Shown in pieces: positions 14,801 to 26,213 of a stretch of 64,000 nucleotides of DNA. Source of the DNA: Antrodiella citrinella (Eukaryota > Basidiomycota > Agaricomycetes > Polyporales > Steccherinaceae); NCBI GenBank assembly GCA_004802725.1, contig SGPM01000098.1, forward strand, positions 1 to 64,000, given 5' to 3'. A program made the translations under genes and the position numbers. Below the pieces are notes generated by a model. It was not told where the DNA came from, did not search any database, and saw only the letters and a program-made list of their open reading frames with translations. Positions within the stretch are counted from its first letter, which is position 1; each line of letters begins with the position of its first letter.

Positions 14801-15775
14801 AAGTTACGTCGTCCGTCGCACATTTTATCATGTTCTGATGATCTTTCAGTAATGTCGACGCCGCCTTCAAGGATTACACCCACCTTGTGTTCCCTTCGAA
14901 GACCATTCACACGGATGGCATTCGTGCCGGTATCATGTCCTCGTTCGGTTTCGGTCAAGTNGGCGGTACCATCATGATCCTTCACCCTCGCTTCATCTTC
15001 GGTGTCATNGACTCTTCCGCNTACGAGACCTACAAGACGAAGAACCGCGTCCGGGCGCGTCTGTCGTACAAGGCGATGAGCGAGATGATGATTAACAACT
15101 CCTTGGTCAGGGTCAAGGATGCTCCTCCTTATANCAAGGAGCTCGAGGAGCACGTATTGATGAACTCGCTGGCGAGGACGACCTTCGATTCTAAGACCGG
15201 AAGCTATGCGTACAGTACCAAGNTGAACAAGACGCCTACGTTCGATGTCGCCAATGTTCAGTCTGTTTCGAACGTCCTNGCGCAGCAATCGGCNGTCGGT
15301 GTCGGCGTTGATCAAGGTGTNTATTNTCCTCACTTCAACCAAGAAAGTATCCCTAAACGATCTTATTTTACAGAACTCATCTCCGCCGTCCCTTCATCCA
15401 ATCCAGTGTTCGTTTCTCGCAACTTCACTGATGCTGAGATCGAGTACTGCCAAGCACAACCTTCTCCCGCCTCGTCCTTCGCTGCTCGATGGGTTGGCAA
15501 GGAGGCTGTCTTCAAGTCTTTGGGTGTTAGCTCCAAAGGTGCCGCCGCTGCCATGAAGGACATTGANATCCTTCCCAATGAAACAGGTGCCCCAGCGGTG
15601 ACGCTTCATGGTGATGCACGGGCTGCTGCGGAGAGCAAAGGCATCTCTCAAATCCACATCTCTCTCAGTCACTCTGAGGTAAGCATTCTTCTTCCGGAAG
15701 CAATCAATGTTGACACTGACTTCGCGTGAATTGTAGACCGTCGCCATCGCATTCGCTCAGGCTGCCTCGTCGTAA
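2817..15775 (+). CDS. FAS: fatty acid synthase, fused beta+alpha chain
   Basis: Cytosolic type I fatty acid synthase making C16/C18 acyl-CoA from acetyl- and malonyl-CoA. Twenty exons keep frame: 2817-2891, 3089-4427, 4477-4777, 4834-6238, 6294-7229, 7288-8129, 8184-9048, 9106-9201, 9254-9455, 9511-11139, 11194-12256, 12308-13014, 13072-13582, 13639-13719, 13777-13987, 14042-14148, 14196-14798, 14850-15316, 15374-15678, 15737-15775; about 3,927 aa. Domain order: acetyl transferase (GHSQG near aa 280), enoyl reductase ([10 protein letters not shown]), dehydratase (FNPIHVN), malonyl/palmitoyl transferase ([10 protein letters not shown] near aa 1834), Fas1-Fas2 junction ([18 protein letters not shown]), Ala/Pro-rich linker, ACP (Ser in GGKSTMQNE near aa 2253), ketoreductase, ketosynthase (GACATA, Cys near aa 3351; CGHAKGG), phosphopantetheinyl transferase. 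Single Ns blur about a dozen codons near the 3' end. The 197-nt first intron is longer than the rest. Confidence 0.97.
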
Positions 15776-15975
15776 TCTTGTCTATCTTTCGATCTTGCTA
15801 CTCACGGATATCATCACGGGTTTCTCTCTCTTCACATACCATTCCATATACTTGCACTGCGCGACGTCCTCTACTTTCTTCACCTATAAGTAATNAAATA
15901 ATGAACCCGAAATAGAATTTCATTTCTCTCTCGTCCTNTTTCTTGATCAGATCGGACTCAAGGTGGAATCCTAAG
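15776..15975. other. short convergent 3' intergenic region
   Basis: About 200 bp between the tail-to-tail 3' ends of the synthase and the adenylyltransferase-like gene. It is T/C-rich with two ambiguous bases and presumably holds both 3' UTRs. No other element was seen. Confidence 0.5.
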
Positions 15976-16941
15976 TCATGAATTAAGATGCAAGTACAAG
16001 TTGTTACTGACAATGAAATCTGCGATGGTTTGTGTAACTAAAGACNTCCAGCTGTCGTCACCCTGNCCGCTGTTGATCTTATCTCTGACTTCGCTCGAGC
16101 TGAAGGTGACCACCGTCTCGTCTANGTCGACTAGCGCGATCCTCCTGGCCTCGATGTACTCCTTTGCAGCGGCAGTCGTTCTGGATTCGAGTATAGAAGG
16201 GTCCTCTTGTAAACCTGATCGACGGGCACTGATGACATGGGAGTCATCNCCATCTGCGAAAAGGAATTGCCGCAAGGAACCCTGCATATTCTCTTCGGAG
16301 GAATAGTATCGCGAGGCGAAGAGGCGATCTAGAGTGTCCATGCCCACAAGGAAAGTCAACGCTGNGTTAACAGGACCCTGCACTGACGCTCCGGACGGAT
16401 CTGACCCGGTGCNAGTGGACAGATGGGCAATTCGCTCACGGAGGGACGTGAGGAGTGCATTCGACTTGCCAACAAACGTTGGTTCATCTATAATCGCCAC
16501 CGCTACATTGGTGCTCGGATCGTCGGACACCTCGTCCTGCAGATCGCCCTGACTCTCAGAGGANGAAGCCAGGGCTTTCGAAGCCATATCCTTAGCGAGC
16601 AGGATTATCATTTNTAGGCGTTGGGCATACGTAGCGTCGCTGGGTTTCAAGAGCTTGTCGGCATTGCGGACAGAGAGCANCAACAGCTTGGCGTGAAAGC
16701 CCGCGTCACCAGCAGCCCCCTTCTCGTCTCTGAACAGTTTGGGAAACGGCGTTTCTATGAGAGCCNAATGTGCAAGTGTGGGTGGATTGAAGGAGGAGTC
16801 CAGGACCGAGATGTTCAGCCGTGAACCGGTGGGAGATCGACGACGTGGTAAGGGCCACCGATCGTGGGTCATGTAAACGTATTCCACGGTCGAAAGGCCT
16901 CGTCGCAGGCGGTGCAGATGTGCTTCAAACTGAGAAGCCAT
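15976..16941 (-). CDS. Pof1-like nicotinamide-nucleotide adenylyltransferase
   Basis: Single-exon gene of about 321 aa in the nucleotidylyltransferase superfamily, closest by motif to yeast Pof1, which adenylylates NMN in NAD+ synthesis. Visible: the N-terminal nucleotide-binding motif DSSFNPPTLAH near aa 48-58 (the family's GSFNPPxxxH), a central LTFLVGMDTLDRLF segment around the second substrate-binding strand, and FSSSEVRDKI near the C-terminus, the ISSTxIR-type motif. Several residues are unreadable because of Ns in the assembly, but no stop interrupts the frame. The 3' end faces the fatty acid synthase gene. It could also be a divergent nicotinate-mononucleotide enzyme; the substrate cannot be decided from the sequence. 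Confidence 0.8.
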   Translation of the reverse strand: MASQFEAHLHRLRRGLSTVEYVYMTHDRWPLPRRRSPTGSRLNISVLDSSFNPPTLAHXALIETPFPKLFRDEKGAAGDAGFHAKLLXLSVRNADKLLKPSDATYAQRLXMIILLAKDMASKALAXSSESQGDLQDEVSDDPSTNVAVAIIDEPTFVGKSNALLTSLRERIAHLSTXTGSDPSGASVQGPVNXALTFLVGMDTLDRLFASRYYSSEENMQGSLRQFLFADXDDSHVISARRSGLQEDPSILESRTTAAAKEYIEARRIALVDXDETVVTFSSSEVRDKINSXQGDDSWXSLVTQTIADFIVSNNLYLHLNS

Positions 16942-17220
16942 TCATGCAAGATAGAGCAAGGGCGATGGCGGCCNGTCTGTCAAGAAATGGTTTAGCGTAC
17001 CCACATGAATTTGTAAGGACAACGGAGATGAACCCACAAGGATGNCCTGATAAGTCCTGAATGTATCTGACTGAACAATCCAGANAATTGCAGGCAAACG
17101 CTGTGAGCCGTTATTGCACGNTACTGCGACCACCTCCCTGCAGCAGATAGCTAAGAAGATGATGGTACGAATAAGACCTGGAATCCTGGATTGCAACTTG
17201 CCAACAGACANGATCNTCAG

Positions 17221-17516
17221 NANANNNGNNNNNNNNNNNNNNNNNNNNNNNNNNNNNNNNNNNNNNNNNNNNNNNNNNNNNNNNNNNNNNNNNNNNNNNN
17301 NNNNNNNNNNNNNNNNNNNNNNNNNNNNNNNNNNNNNNNNNNNNNNNNNNNNNNNNNNNNNNNNNNNNNNNNNNNNNNNNNNNNNNNNNNNNNNNNNNNN
17401 NNNNNNNNNNNNNNNNNNNNNNNNNNNNNNNNNNNNNNNNNNNNNNNNNNNNNNNNNNNNNNNNNNNNNNNNNNNNNNNNNNNNNNNNNNNNNNNANNGA
17501 ACGTTCANANGNNCNN
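17221..17516. other. assembly gap (run of Ns)
   Basis: Almost all bases are N, with isolated called bases at both edges, so the true length is unknown. The gap removes the 3' end of the Bmt2-like gene. The 280 bp on its left side (16942-17220) contain scattered Ns and no recognisable continuation of that gene. Confidence 0.95.
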
Positions 17517-18381
17517 NTGAAATAGACCCTCCGTCAGATACCGCGAATTCATCACGCAGGGTAGCGGTAACTGCGAATCAAGCAACATCAATACCCTATC
17601 GAAGGGGTACACGAGACCCGTGATGACTTACTGCAATGAATAGATACCCGCCGTTGCGGAGCATGGAATGCGCAAGACGCAGCATGCGTCCTAAAGATGG
17701 AAGTTCATGGGTTGCTTCACTCCAACATAGGGTACTGATCACGAACCTCGGTCCTTGGGATCCGGGACGAAGTTCAAGACCAGGCTCAAACTGATAGCAT
17801 CCCATTTGGAGCGATTCTCGACTTCAGAAATAACCAGGAAGTCTAGCTCCGTGATAGCTGGATGTTGGGAATGTAGATCAATGGGGAATGTGTCTATCCA
17901 AGACGAGCAGGTCGCATAATTGTCTGGCTTCAGCGCCCCCACTTCCAGCAGTCTGTGTATACGTGTAAGTAGAATAAATTGGTAAGAACATGGGAGGGAC
18001 GCACCTGAGCTTGGAGTTCGCCTCACTAAAGCGTGCATGAACGTTCAACTTCTGCAGCCATTCTATCAAGACTTTTTCGCTACCTCCGCCTCTATCGGCT
18101 CCTTGTCCGATAGTGGACATCCTCTGGTACGCTGCGAGACCGCCTAACCGTTCCATCTCGTCTTTAACGGACGCCACTTCGACTTCGAGATCCTCATGTC
18201 CGCGAGAGGTGGATGACTTGGCTAATACTTTGTTTATTTGGGCCTGCCGTTTCAGCAAGACGTGGAATCGACGGATGACCTTGCGAGTCGCAGCAGGATT
18301 GCTGGACGACCCATGAGAGGCAGAATTAGATGGTCCAGATGTTACAGTCACTGGGGTCTTCCTCTTGTGTTTCTTGGGCAT
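17517..18381 (-). CDS. BMT2: 25S rRNA adenine-N1 methyltransferase Bmt2-like, 3' truncated by gap
   Basis: Nucleolar SAM-dependent enzyme; yeast Bmt2 makes m1A2142 in 25S rRNA. Exons keeping frame: 18381-18005, 17952-17747, 17690-17632, then 17570 into the N gap. The N-terminus (MPKKHKRKTP) is a basic, nucleolar-type tail. It is followed by LGGLAAYQ and KVLIEWLQ, the SAM-site region LLEVGALKPDNYA, SSWIDTFPIDLHSQHP, the DFLVISEVENRSKWDAISLS block and LVLNFVPDPKDRG, then LPLPCVMNSRYLT in the last visible exon. All are characteristic of the family. The gene starts about 200 bp from the divergent DBP5 gene, so a shared promoter is likely. The missing C-terminus is an assembly effect, not a biological truncation. 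Confidence 0.9.
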
Positions 18382-18579
18382 GTCCTAAGGCATTTTGGGT
18401 GAAAGACAATGGAAAGTTAGCTGTTGTGCTCGAAAACAGTAGATAAGATTAGATTACCTTTTTCGCACTCCGTCGGCAGTGTCCGCCATCGCAGTCATAG
18501 TAGCGGGACCGTGTTCAGAGGAGTCCGACTCAATTGTATCCTTGTATTCTTTCCCTTCTCTTATTCCACTTGTACAATC
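18382..18579. promoter_or_regulatory. putative bidirectional promoter BMT2/DBP5
   Basis: Only about 198 bp separate the start codons of two divergent ribosome/RNA-metabolism genes, so control elements for both must overlap. No specific factor site was recognised. Confidence 0.4.
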
Positions 18580-20583
18580 ATGGAGAAGGACGCAGACGGT
18601 TTTTACACACCCGCATCTGCTACAGGTATGCCAATATATGCTCAAAAGTCACCAAAAGTCCTGATTCGACGCGTTCAGCGGACGCAGAGCCCTCCGCCAC
18701 ACCATCTGATAGCAATGCACCACAGGTAGAAGGTGCACACATAACTTCATATTTATCTGCATGTACTGACCGTAAGGTTTCGCAGATGACAAGACGGATC
18801 TCATCAAGTCGACTTTCGAAGTTTCCGTGAGTCTACAGCTGCAGTCGCGTGCTTTGTATGAAGGGGGCTCACTGCTTCGCGTTCAGGTCACATTGGCAGA
18901 TCAACAACGGGACAAAGATTCACCACTGTACAGCGTGAAGACATTCGAGGAACTAGGACTGTCAGCAGCTCGAGAACGCCACTACCACCACCGATCTTTC
19001 TGACATACACACTCTCACAGGCATCAAGATTTGTTGAAAGGAATCTACGATATGGGGTTCTCAAAGCCGTCCAAAATTCAAGAACGCGCCCTTCCTCTCC
19101 TCCTATCAAACCCGTACGTTCCCGTATGCGATCAAAATCGTACTGAAAGATTCAAATAACTATTGCAGGCCTCAGAACATGATCGGACAGTCGCAGTCGG
19201 GGACAGGGAAGACGGCAGCTTTCGTGTTGACAATGTTGAGTCGAGTGGATTTTTCGAAGAACAAGCCACAGGTGAGAGAATGTATTTCAATTTTCGTGCG
19301 ATCCTTGATGTTGAAGCAATACAATTGTTGCTTAGGCTATCTGCCTCGCACCATCCCGAGAGCTCGCTCGTCAGATTATGTCAGTGGTTGTGGCTATGGG
19401 CAAATTTACCTCTGTTCAGACGGAGTATGCCATTAAAGACAATCTGCCAAAGAACGCCACAAACGTCACTGCACAGATAGTCGTGGGGACACCAGGGACG
19501 ATGACAGACTTGATCAGGCGGAAGGTGGTCGATGTGTCCGAAGTGAAAGTGTTTGTATTGGACGAAGCAGACAACATGCTGGACCAAGACGGCTTGGGAG
19601 AGCAAACGCTGCGCGTGAAGAAGTAAGCACGACTCATCACCACGTGTAAAGCTGAACTCTAACAACAATTACTTTGACACGTCCTGTAGCATGCTGCCTC
19701 GTGGTACACAAGTACAAATTATCCTGTTTTCCGCCACGTTCCCGGACCATGTCCGTAACTTTGCCAACAAATTTGCGCCCAACGCCAACAAGATTGAACT
19801 CAAGAGAAATGAGTTGTCCGTCGACAATATCCGTCAGTTCTACATGGACTGCAGGAATGAGGAGCACAAATACGATGTCCTCGTATCTTTGTACCATCTC
19901 TTGACCATCGGTCAAAGTATCATCTTCTGTCAGGTAAGCGCAGAAATGTCAGGATTACATCATGTATCTCACGTCGTCTTCTTTCGCATGCAGCATCGGC
20001 ATACAGCAGATCGGATATCCCAACGTATGACAGCTGAGGGACACAAGGTCGCATCTCTTCACGGAGCCAAAGACGCATCAGAGCGCGACAACATTATCGA
20101 CGGCTTCCGAGAAGGTCGTGACAAGGTTTTGATTACTACCAACGTCATTGCACGCGGTATCGACATCTTGCAAGTGAATATGGTCGTAAATTACGACTTG
20201 CCACTGCTCAATGAGCGACCCGGCTCGAACAAGGACGACGCGCGACCGGATATTGAGACGTATATCCATCGTATCGGTGAGTTCCGTACCCGGAATGCAA
20301 TCTCTTTCCGTTGAGATGTTTGTATTTCATTACTCACGAATCTTATTAGGTCGGACGGGGCGATTCGGTAGGAAGGGAATTTCTGTCAACTTCGTCCACG
20401 ATAAGCGGACATGGGCACAGATGGAGCAGATTGAGCAAGCAACCGGAAAGCAGATTGTCAGAATTGAGACCAATGATTTGGACGAGATGGAAACGGTAAG
20501 TGGATAACTTACCTCTTCTAATGCCTCCCTGAGCGAGTGCTGATCATGTGCATCCTCAGCAAATGAAGAAGGCAATGAAGTGA
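18580..20583 (+). CDS. DBP5: DEAD-box RNA helicase Dbp5 (mRNA export)
   Basis: ATP-dependent RNA helicase that remodels mRNPs on the cytoplasmic face of the nuclear pore. Motifs in order across spliced exons: Q motif ([14 protein letters not shown]), motif I ([11 protein letters not shown]), Ia ([11 protein letters not shown]), Ib (TPGTMTDL), DEAD box ([11 protein letters not shown]), SAT ([14 protein letters not shown]), IV (IIFCQ), V ([10 protein letters not shown]) and VI ([15 protein letters not shown]). It ends in QMKKAMK, like other Dbp5 proteins. Introns of about 50-90 nt interrupt at [31 protein letters not shown] and MET. The N-terminal 50 residues are poorly resolved: the ATG at 18580 opens [13 protein letters not shown], but joining it to the next Ser/Pro-rich exon needs an unusually short intron, so the start may differ. 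The helicase core is firm. Confidence 0.93.
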
Positions 20584-22366
20584 TTGTACTACCTGAAGAG
20601 TGTACGGAGTAATTCCCTGTATCCCTGACTCGGGTGTGTCCATGCATCCCGAAATTCTTCCACTGCGGACGTATTGCGATGACACATTGATGACGGATAC
20701 TGCATAGCCTGAAGTAAGGGCTCTCGACTCCCGGCCGCAATATATGGCTACAATGCTCGAACTCAAGCTACCAAAGATCTGCATTGGGGTCACTGCGTAT
20801 AGGCTCATACACGTTTATGTGGCGGCGCCACAGCAAATGACGGCTGTAGCGTGGCCATTGCATATCCTCACCCCGTCTGTCTCAAAAGCTAATACGACAT
20901 TCATTTCAGCCAACATTTTCTGACTCTCGATGGCTAAATCTAAACAAAATGAATGGCTAAATCGGCGTCAATATGTCATTGTTCTGTGTTCCTCGATAGA
21001 ACCTGTGTTCTGGGCCGTCGGCGCATGTTTGAATTGACGCGAATACGAGTTCCACAATTCAGCAACTCAAACATTGGGTGTTAGTGTGGGTGAAGTTTAT
21101 TTAATATCAGTTCGTTCAGACATGTCCATTCACGCGAGTCTTCCTTATAGTACGCCAATTGCAACTTGGAGTTTTTATTGGGAGTCATTTCTCGGCATTT
21201 TCCAGTATTGACCACGCTGCGGATTTCACGATCAAACAGCTGCCAAGTGCAGGCTTCGTTTAGAGTCTCAGACTGTGGCCCGCCAACAAATCTGCGGTCC
21301 TTTTTCTCATCACGAAGATCGGTTCGGGGATGCATCCCCACACCGAACTAGAGGTGCTCTATAGTCATGGGTGCTCTGGTTCTGACTTGCCCTACGGCAT
21401 GCGGAAACACGGGGTCACCGTCGCAAAGGATCCTGCAAAAATGCGTATTAGGATGTCTCGACGACACGGCAAATCGGTGCTACACATGCTGCCCTACTGC
21501 AACCCGTCACACGTCACTGCCTTTGCCTCCCCGTCGGAAGAGCTTCCACCCTCCTTCAGGACCTCGTTTTGAGGTCTGCATGTGTTGCCTGTCGTCGTTT
21601 ACTGACAATGTTTCGCAGGTGAGTACGTATTGCTGTTCCTCATGCCACGTCCACTTCGCCTACGTCGGCGGTGTTGACTGATAAAAATCATCGCTTCAAG
21701 CTACCCTGTCTGCTTTTCCAACGTACGCATACAAGCTTCCGCGGCCCCCGAAGGCGAGTCTTCGTTTCTTTGCATAGTTTTTGCCTTATAGTCGACCGAG
21801 GCTCTTGAGAGTTATGACCCTTATGAATGCAACACGAGTAGGAACATGCGCTAATATTACGACAAAACGGCCGACGGCGTTTGTCTGGATACACCTCCAA
21901 AGCAAAAAGCCTCAGGGCGCCACAAGGTCAATACACTCTATTAGGACACATCTGCCAAAGAAGACGCTTTTTCGATATCTGCAGATTGTGGATCTCCTGA
22001 TTGTCGTATAATCTACGGGAAGCTGCTTGTATCTTTCTCCCTTGATCAGAAGTAGGGAGTGGAACCGAAGCGAGTCTTTGGGCCTTTGCACAATCATGTT
22101 GCTAAGTATACGTGCACGTCTTGGAACACGGACGGCATGGCTCGCCATTGCATCTGATCGTGTGGGGACACATCTAATAAGAATTACAGATCCAAAGTCA
22201 GATTGAGCGAGATGAAAATGTTCTCCGGGTGCGGGAATGCATCTCACCTCCAGGGCTGGCATGCTTCACGAGGGGGTCACAGAAGTATAAAAGCTTTGCG
22301 CAACAGGGCAGTACCACCCCAACTCCAGCATTCGAAGCCCCCATCCCCACTTCTCACTCAAACGGC
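20584..22366. other. gene-poor stretch, no feature recognised
   Basis: Only short overlapping open frames, none with a recognisable domain. One frame at about 21367-21681 is Cys-rich but matches no pattern I know. The segment near 20935-20965 contains a short direct repeat (ATGGCTAAATC). No transposon ends, reverse transcriptase or transposase motifs were seen. Confidence 0.4.
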
Positions 22367-22914
22367 ATGTACTCTTCCATCTATACATGGTCAATAGACC
22401 ACATCAAAACCGTCTTCGAAGCCAAAACGGAAGACGAATGTATTCGCGCCATTGACGATACTTTCTCTCATGCGATCGACGTGACCGTCAATGGCAAAGC
22501 CCTTTCCAGGATGGAGCTGCAACGCTTCGTCTTGAATATGCTGGGATCGTCAGGGTATCGTCTCGCCGTTCAATGGCAAAACGCGGTCGAGGTTCCTCGG
22601 GATGACTCGAACAGGGTAGGTGACACGCTACTTGTTGATCCGTGCCCGACTCTGTACTTACTGATCCGCTCTGCGTGATAGGATGGAGTGCTGGGCGGAT
22701 ATTATATTATTCGCAATATCCGAAAACAAGGCTCTAGCAAGTTCGAGCGACACAAATTCGTGAACGTTGTGTGAGTATATGCTTGGCATTGAATACACGC
22801 GTTTGTGGCTCACCTATCGCCCGCAGCATCGAGTCGGAATCTGTTGACCCAAGGATAGACAGTCGACGCATCGTCTCACTATCACTCACAGCAATGGACA
22901 AACCTATGTCATAG
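22367..22914 (+). CDS. small SnoaL/NTF2-like conserved fungal protein
   Basis: Predicted 141-aa protein from three exons that keep frame: 22367-22615, 22682-22770, 22827-22914. The start at MYSSIYTWSIDHIKTVFEAK is preferred because recognisable fold content begins there; an open frame also extends upstream. Residues WSIDHIKTVFEAK, AIDDTFSHAIDVTVNGK, WQNAVEVPRDDSNRDGVLGG and FERHKFVNVVIESES resemble a widespread family of small basidiomycete proteins with a SnoaL/NTF2-like cone fold: an N-terminal helix pair, then a curved sheet. No catalytic residues can be assigned, and enzymatic or binding function is unknown. It sits alone in a gene-poor stretch with no obvious partner. Confidence 0.65.
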
Positions 22915-25900
22915 TTCCTGTGGCTGTATCTTCCTCTTCCTCCGTTACCACTTCTCCTCGCTTCCGCGTGGGTATAGACCCCAGGCCCTAGGGTTTAGCT
23001 TGATGTTGTAAAACATATGTAGTAACTGGGCGTACTATTATTTGTAGCTTATGACTGCTTCCGGGACACTATAGAATTATCTTTCTCTCGCGCACTGAGT
23101 TACAAATCCGTTGTACGATTGCCGATCCACGTCCACCATGTTCATACGACATGATGTCAAGCAGCTAAAACGAAATGTCCTGCCAACGCGGAATGCCATC
23201 CGGCGTTAACAACTGACACATTCTGCACTGTTCCCTGCACTACAGTGAAGTATAGTTTAGCCTTGTTGTATGGGAAGCCGACAGATTGGATGCTTTACAT
23301 TGAATAATGGCACGTGGAGATTTAGAGGGACATAAAGCGCGACTGTGCCCTCGAACGTCCGAGCCTTGTTTCGAAGAGTGATCATTGCATGCAAGAAAGT
23401 TGTGATGGAAAGAAGTGGACTTGAGAAGGAGCACTTGAGGTCATGGTGTACGTCTGCCAATCCATAGCACGAGTCAACTGGAAGTGGTGATATGAGGCCA
23501 AAGGTCCCGAGCAGTCCCGTAGAGTCCACCGCGGATGGGTCCCTGGTTCACACCAGAACCTGGATCGACAACGAGTTCGCCGTCATGAGCAAAGGACTAG
23601 AGCAGACTCCCCTCAACCTAGACAGTCCGGAATGTCTCACCATCGTGGTGCGGCAGATGGGACGGATGACCAGGGACACGTAGCTCAAAATATCTTGTGT
23701 TGATTTTGAAGCGTGACCGGCGTACTCCAACACATCACTTCTTTTCCTGCGCTTCAATAAGCAGGTGCCAGTAGCGCATAAGGCGCCCCGCGGTGGTGCT
23801 TATGTCGAGAATTTCTATGACGTGATATGTACTGTAGACGTGAGAACATGAGATGGCGGAGAAAGAGACCAACGTAACGTTCGTGCATATGCAATAAATA
23901 TCGGTGGACGCACGCAAGGAATGCATGGCAGCACAGGGAAGCCTTCCTCCAGTCGAACACACGAATCCTATTTTTCTATCACGACAATCATGGTTGGTTG
24001 TGTGCACCCGACCAGTAAATGTACCGAACGATGTTTTGCGACCGAGGTTATGTCGACGGGTCGAGGTCAGGGTATTGGTAGCTTGAGCATGGTCGACCGA
24101 TCTGTGCAAAAGAGTCCAGGTCCGCGATCTTGGGTCTGCGATTCAGACGTGAACTATAGAAATAAGACGGAAGATGCCATCTGGAGTGGGAGGGAACGGA
24201 CTTCAGTGGTTGAAGCTTGAAGGACCTGTACCGAGAACGTGGCAAGATCCCATGTCATGGACCCCGACTTCTCCATTGGTGGCCTGAATCTGTATGAACC
24301 TGACCTCGGCTATATTTACGCAGTACTTTGATTCCTGACGGTGTTTGAACTTTGCCCGTGTAGCTATTGCCGCCGAGATCACCAACATTGTCCATAGAGA
24401 ATACCAGGAGTAAGCACACGAATGCATTGGGCAGGGCTGGTATTGTGATTTTGCGTTCTGATATTCAACGAGCTGTGTATGGTGAACATACGATATTGGG
24501 ACAGTTACGATTTTGTGTCGAATCGTCGAAGAACGTATGGTAAGCTGATATCGGGTTGCCACTGCCCGAAGTCCAACTGCCAGCGGTGAGAATCGAGTTC
24601 GGTTCGCCCATTATAAGCGTATGTAACACACATGGTGCTGTGACGGTGGTCTCCGGTAAGTGAACATATCTGGACAGTGGCAGTCACTCACATATGCGTC
24701 CTGCAGATTAATGCAGACAGTGCGAACGTCCGTAAGGCGTCGGGGGAAAATGCTGAATGATTTGCCAAGTAGCGAGATTGAGGTGTGCCGTAAGGGAATG
24801 AGAAGGAATGAGAAGACACCGAGGATGCTCGCGCTGCAATAATGAACTCAGTACCGAGGAGGATTCGTGAAAATTTGCACACACCCACAATTAGGGAGAA
24901 AGTCAAATACCAAAGGTGCGCTGTGCTTGTCATCGTGATTGGAGAAACCTGCTCTAATACGGGCATTTAATTGCTCGCCAGCTGTAGAAGGCATCGAGTA
25001 TACTGACTGATAAATGACACAGTCACTACGATAAGCACTGAGAGAATGTGCAATCTTATTCCGCATGTACTGATCAGCGTCGGATCAGCGACTCTTCATT
25101 GGTCTTGAGCGTAAATGAGGTCGATGCTGTGTACTGTAGTACTAGACATGAGTGAACTAGAGACGCGGAAGTAACACAACGTGACTGACGAAACTCTGAT
25201 ATGGACATGAGTCTTGGCGCATTGTCTTCCCGCGAAGGTGTGTTTGGTGCCGATCTCAACAAAAACTGTGCCGTTGCAGCGTGCTGACAGGTGCAAGTAT
25301 GCGTGGTGTCTGGAGATCCGGATTGTCGCGAGACAGGAGAAAGACTTACGGCAAGGATGCGGCTGTAGAGATAGTGACTTCCAGTCAGTGTCCGTAACGG
25401 CGGATGAGCAACATAGTTCTGTCGACCTCAACGACGTAGTGGTTGAGAGCTTCCATGACATCTTGTGACAAAACATTGTAGAAGGAGAACAAGACCAATA
25501 CGAGAATAGTGCAGAATCTGAAAAGACTGGTACTAAGCGTGAGCAAAACATAGAAGTTATTGCGGGACATACTCGGCACCTGTCAACCTACATCGACAAT
25601 GGAACTCCGTGGAGATGTCTTCTAGCAGTGTTTCGTCCCGGGCGGCCCGCCTGCAATGGTCATACCGACATACTGACCATAACGACATTCGACAGCATGA
25701 GCAAAAGTATACTGTACACTGTCGATATAGATTGCGTTTGACGTATCCGCATGCTGCATGCCCTGGCGGACCCAAAATCCGGATTCTGTGAGCTGGAGGA
25801 AATAGGACGTTGTGCGCATATCTGCAATGCAGCTCAGGGTTGGATCGAAGCCAGGAAGACAAGCAACAAAGTTTGGTATCTGCATTGGACGCAATCAGAA

Positions 25901-26213
25901 CAAGCCCACGGAGCACAACATTCCAGACGTACCGTATATCCTCCGAGAAATAGCCAGCTAAGACTGGAGGACGCAAGCTCACGCGAACATGTTCAGATTA
26001 AAGAGATCTGATTCGAAGATTATACATACACGGACTTCTATGAATCCAATAGCCATGTACTGCTTCACGAGACCGAAGAGACTGAATAAATAGCACCAAA
26101 GTCTCTCAATAATTCGAGAGAAACGCCATGCCCGGAATTGGGACTTTCTTGTTTTGTCTGGAAGAATTGCGTCAATATCGCCGGTCGGTCATCGAAGTGG
26201 AACGGATTCAAAC
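22915..26213. other. gene-poor stretch with unassigned hydrophobic fragments
   Basis: Over 3 kb without a supportable gene. The minus strand between about 24700 and 26000 holds several open pieces with hydrophobic runs and plausible donor and acceptor sites; one near 25660-25730 reads DSVQYTFAHAV, faintly like the helix found in basidiomycete DUF6534-type membrane proteins. A frame-consistent chain could not be assembled, so this may be a decayed multi-exon membrane-protein gene or chance. Confidence 0.3.

Noticed and set aside
16942..17220. 3' end of the Bmt2-like gene on the left side of the N gap
   Set aside because: No residues matching the family C-terminus were found in any minus-strand frame; the end is probably inside the gap.
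21367..21681. Cys-rich short frame as a small secreted protein
   Set aside because: No signal peptide and no regular cysteine spacing; probably chance.
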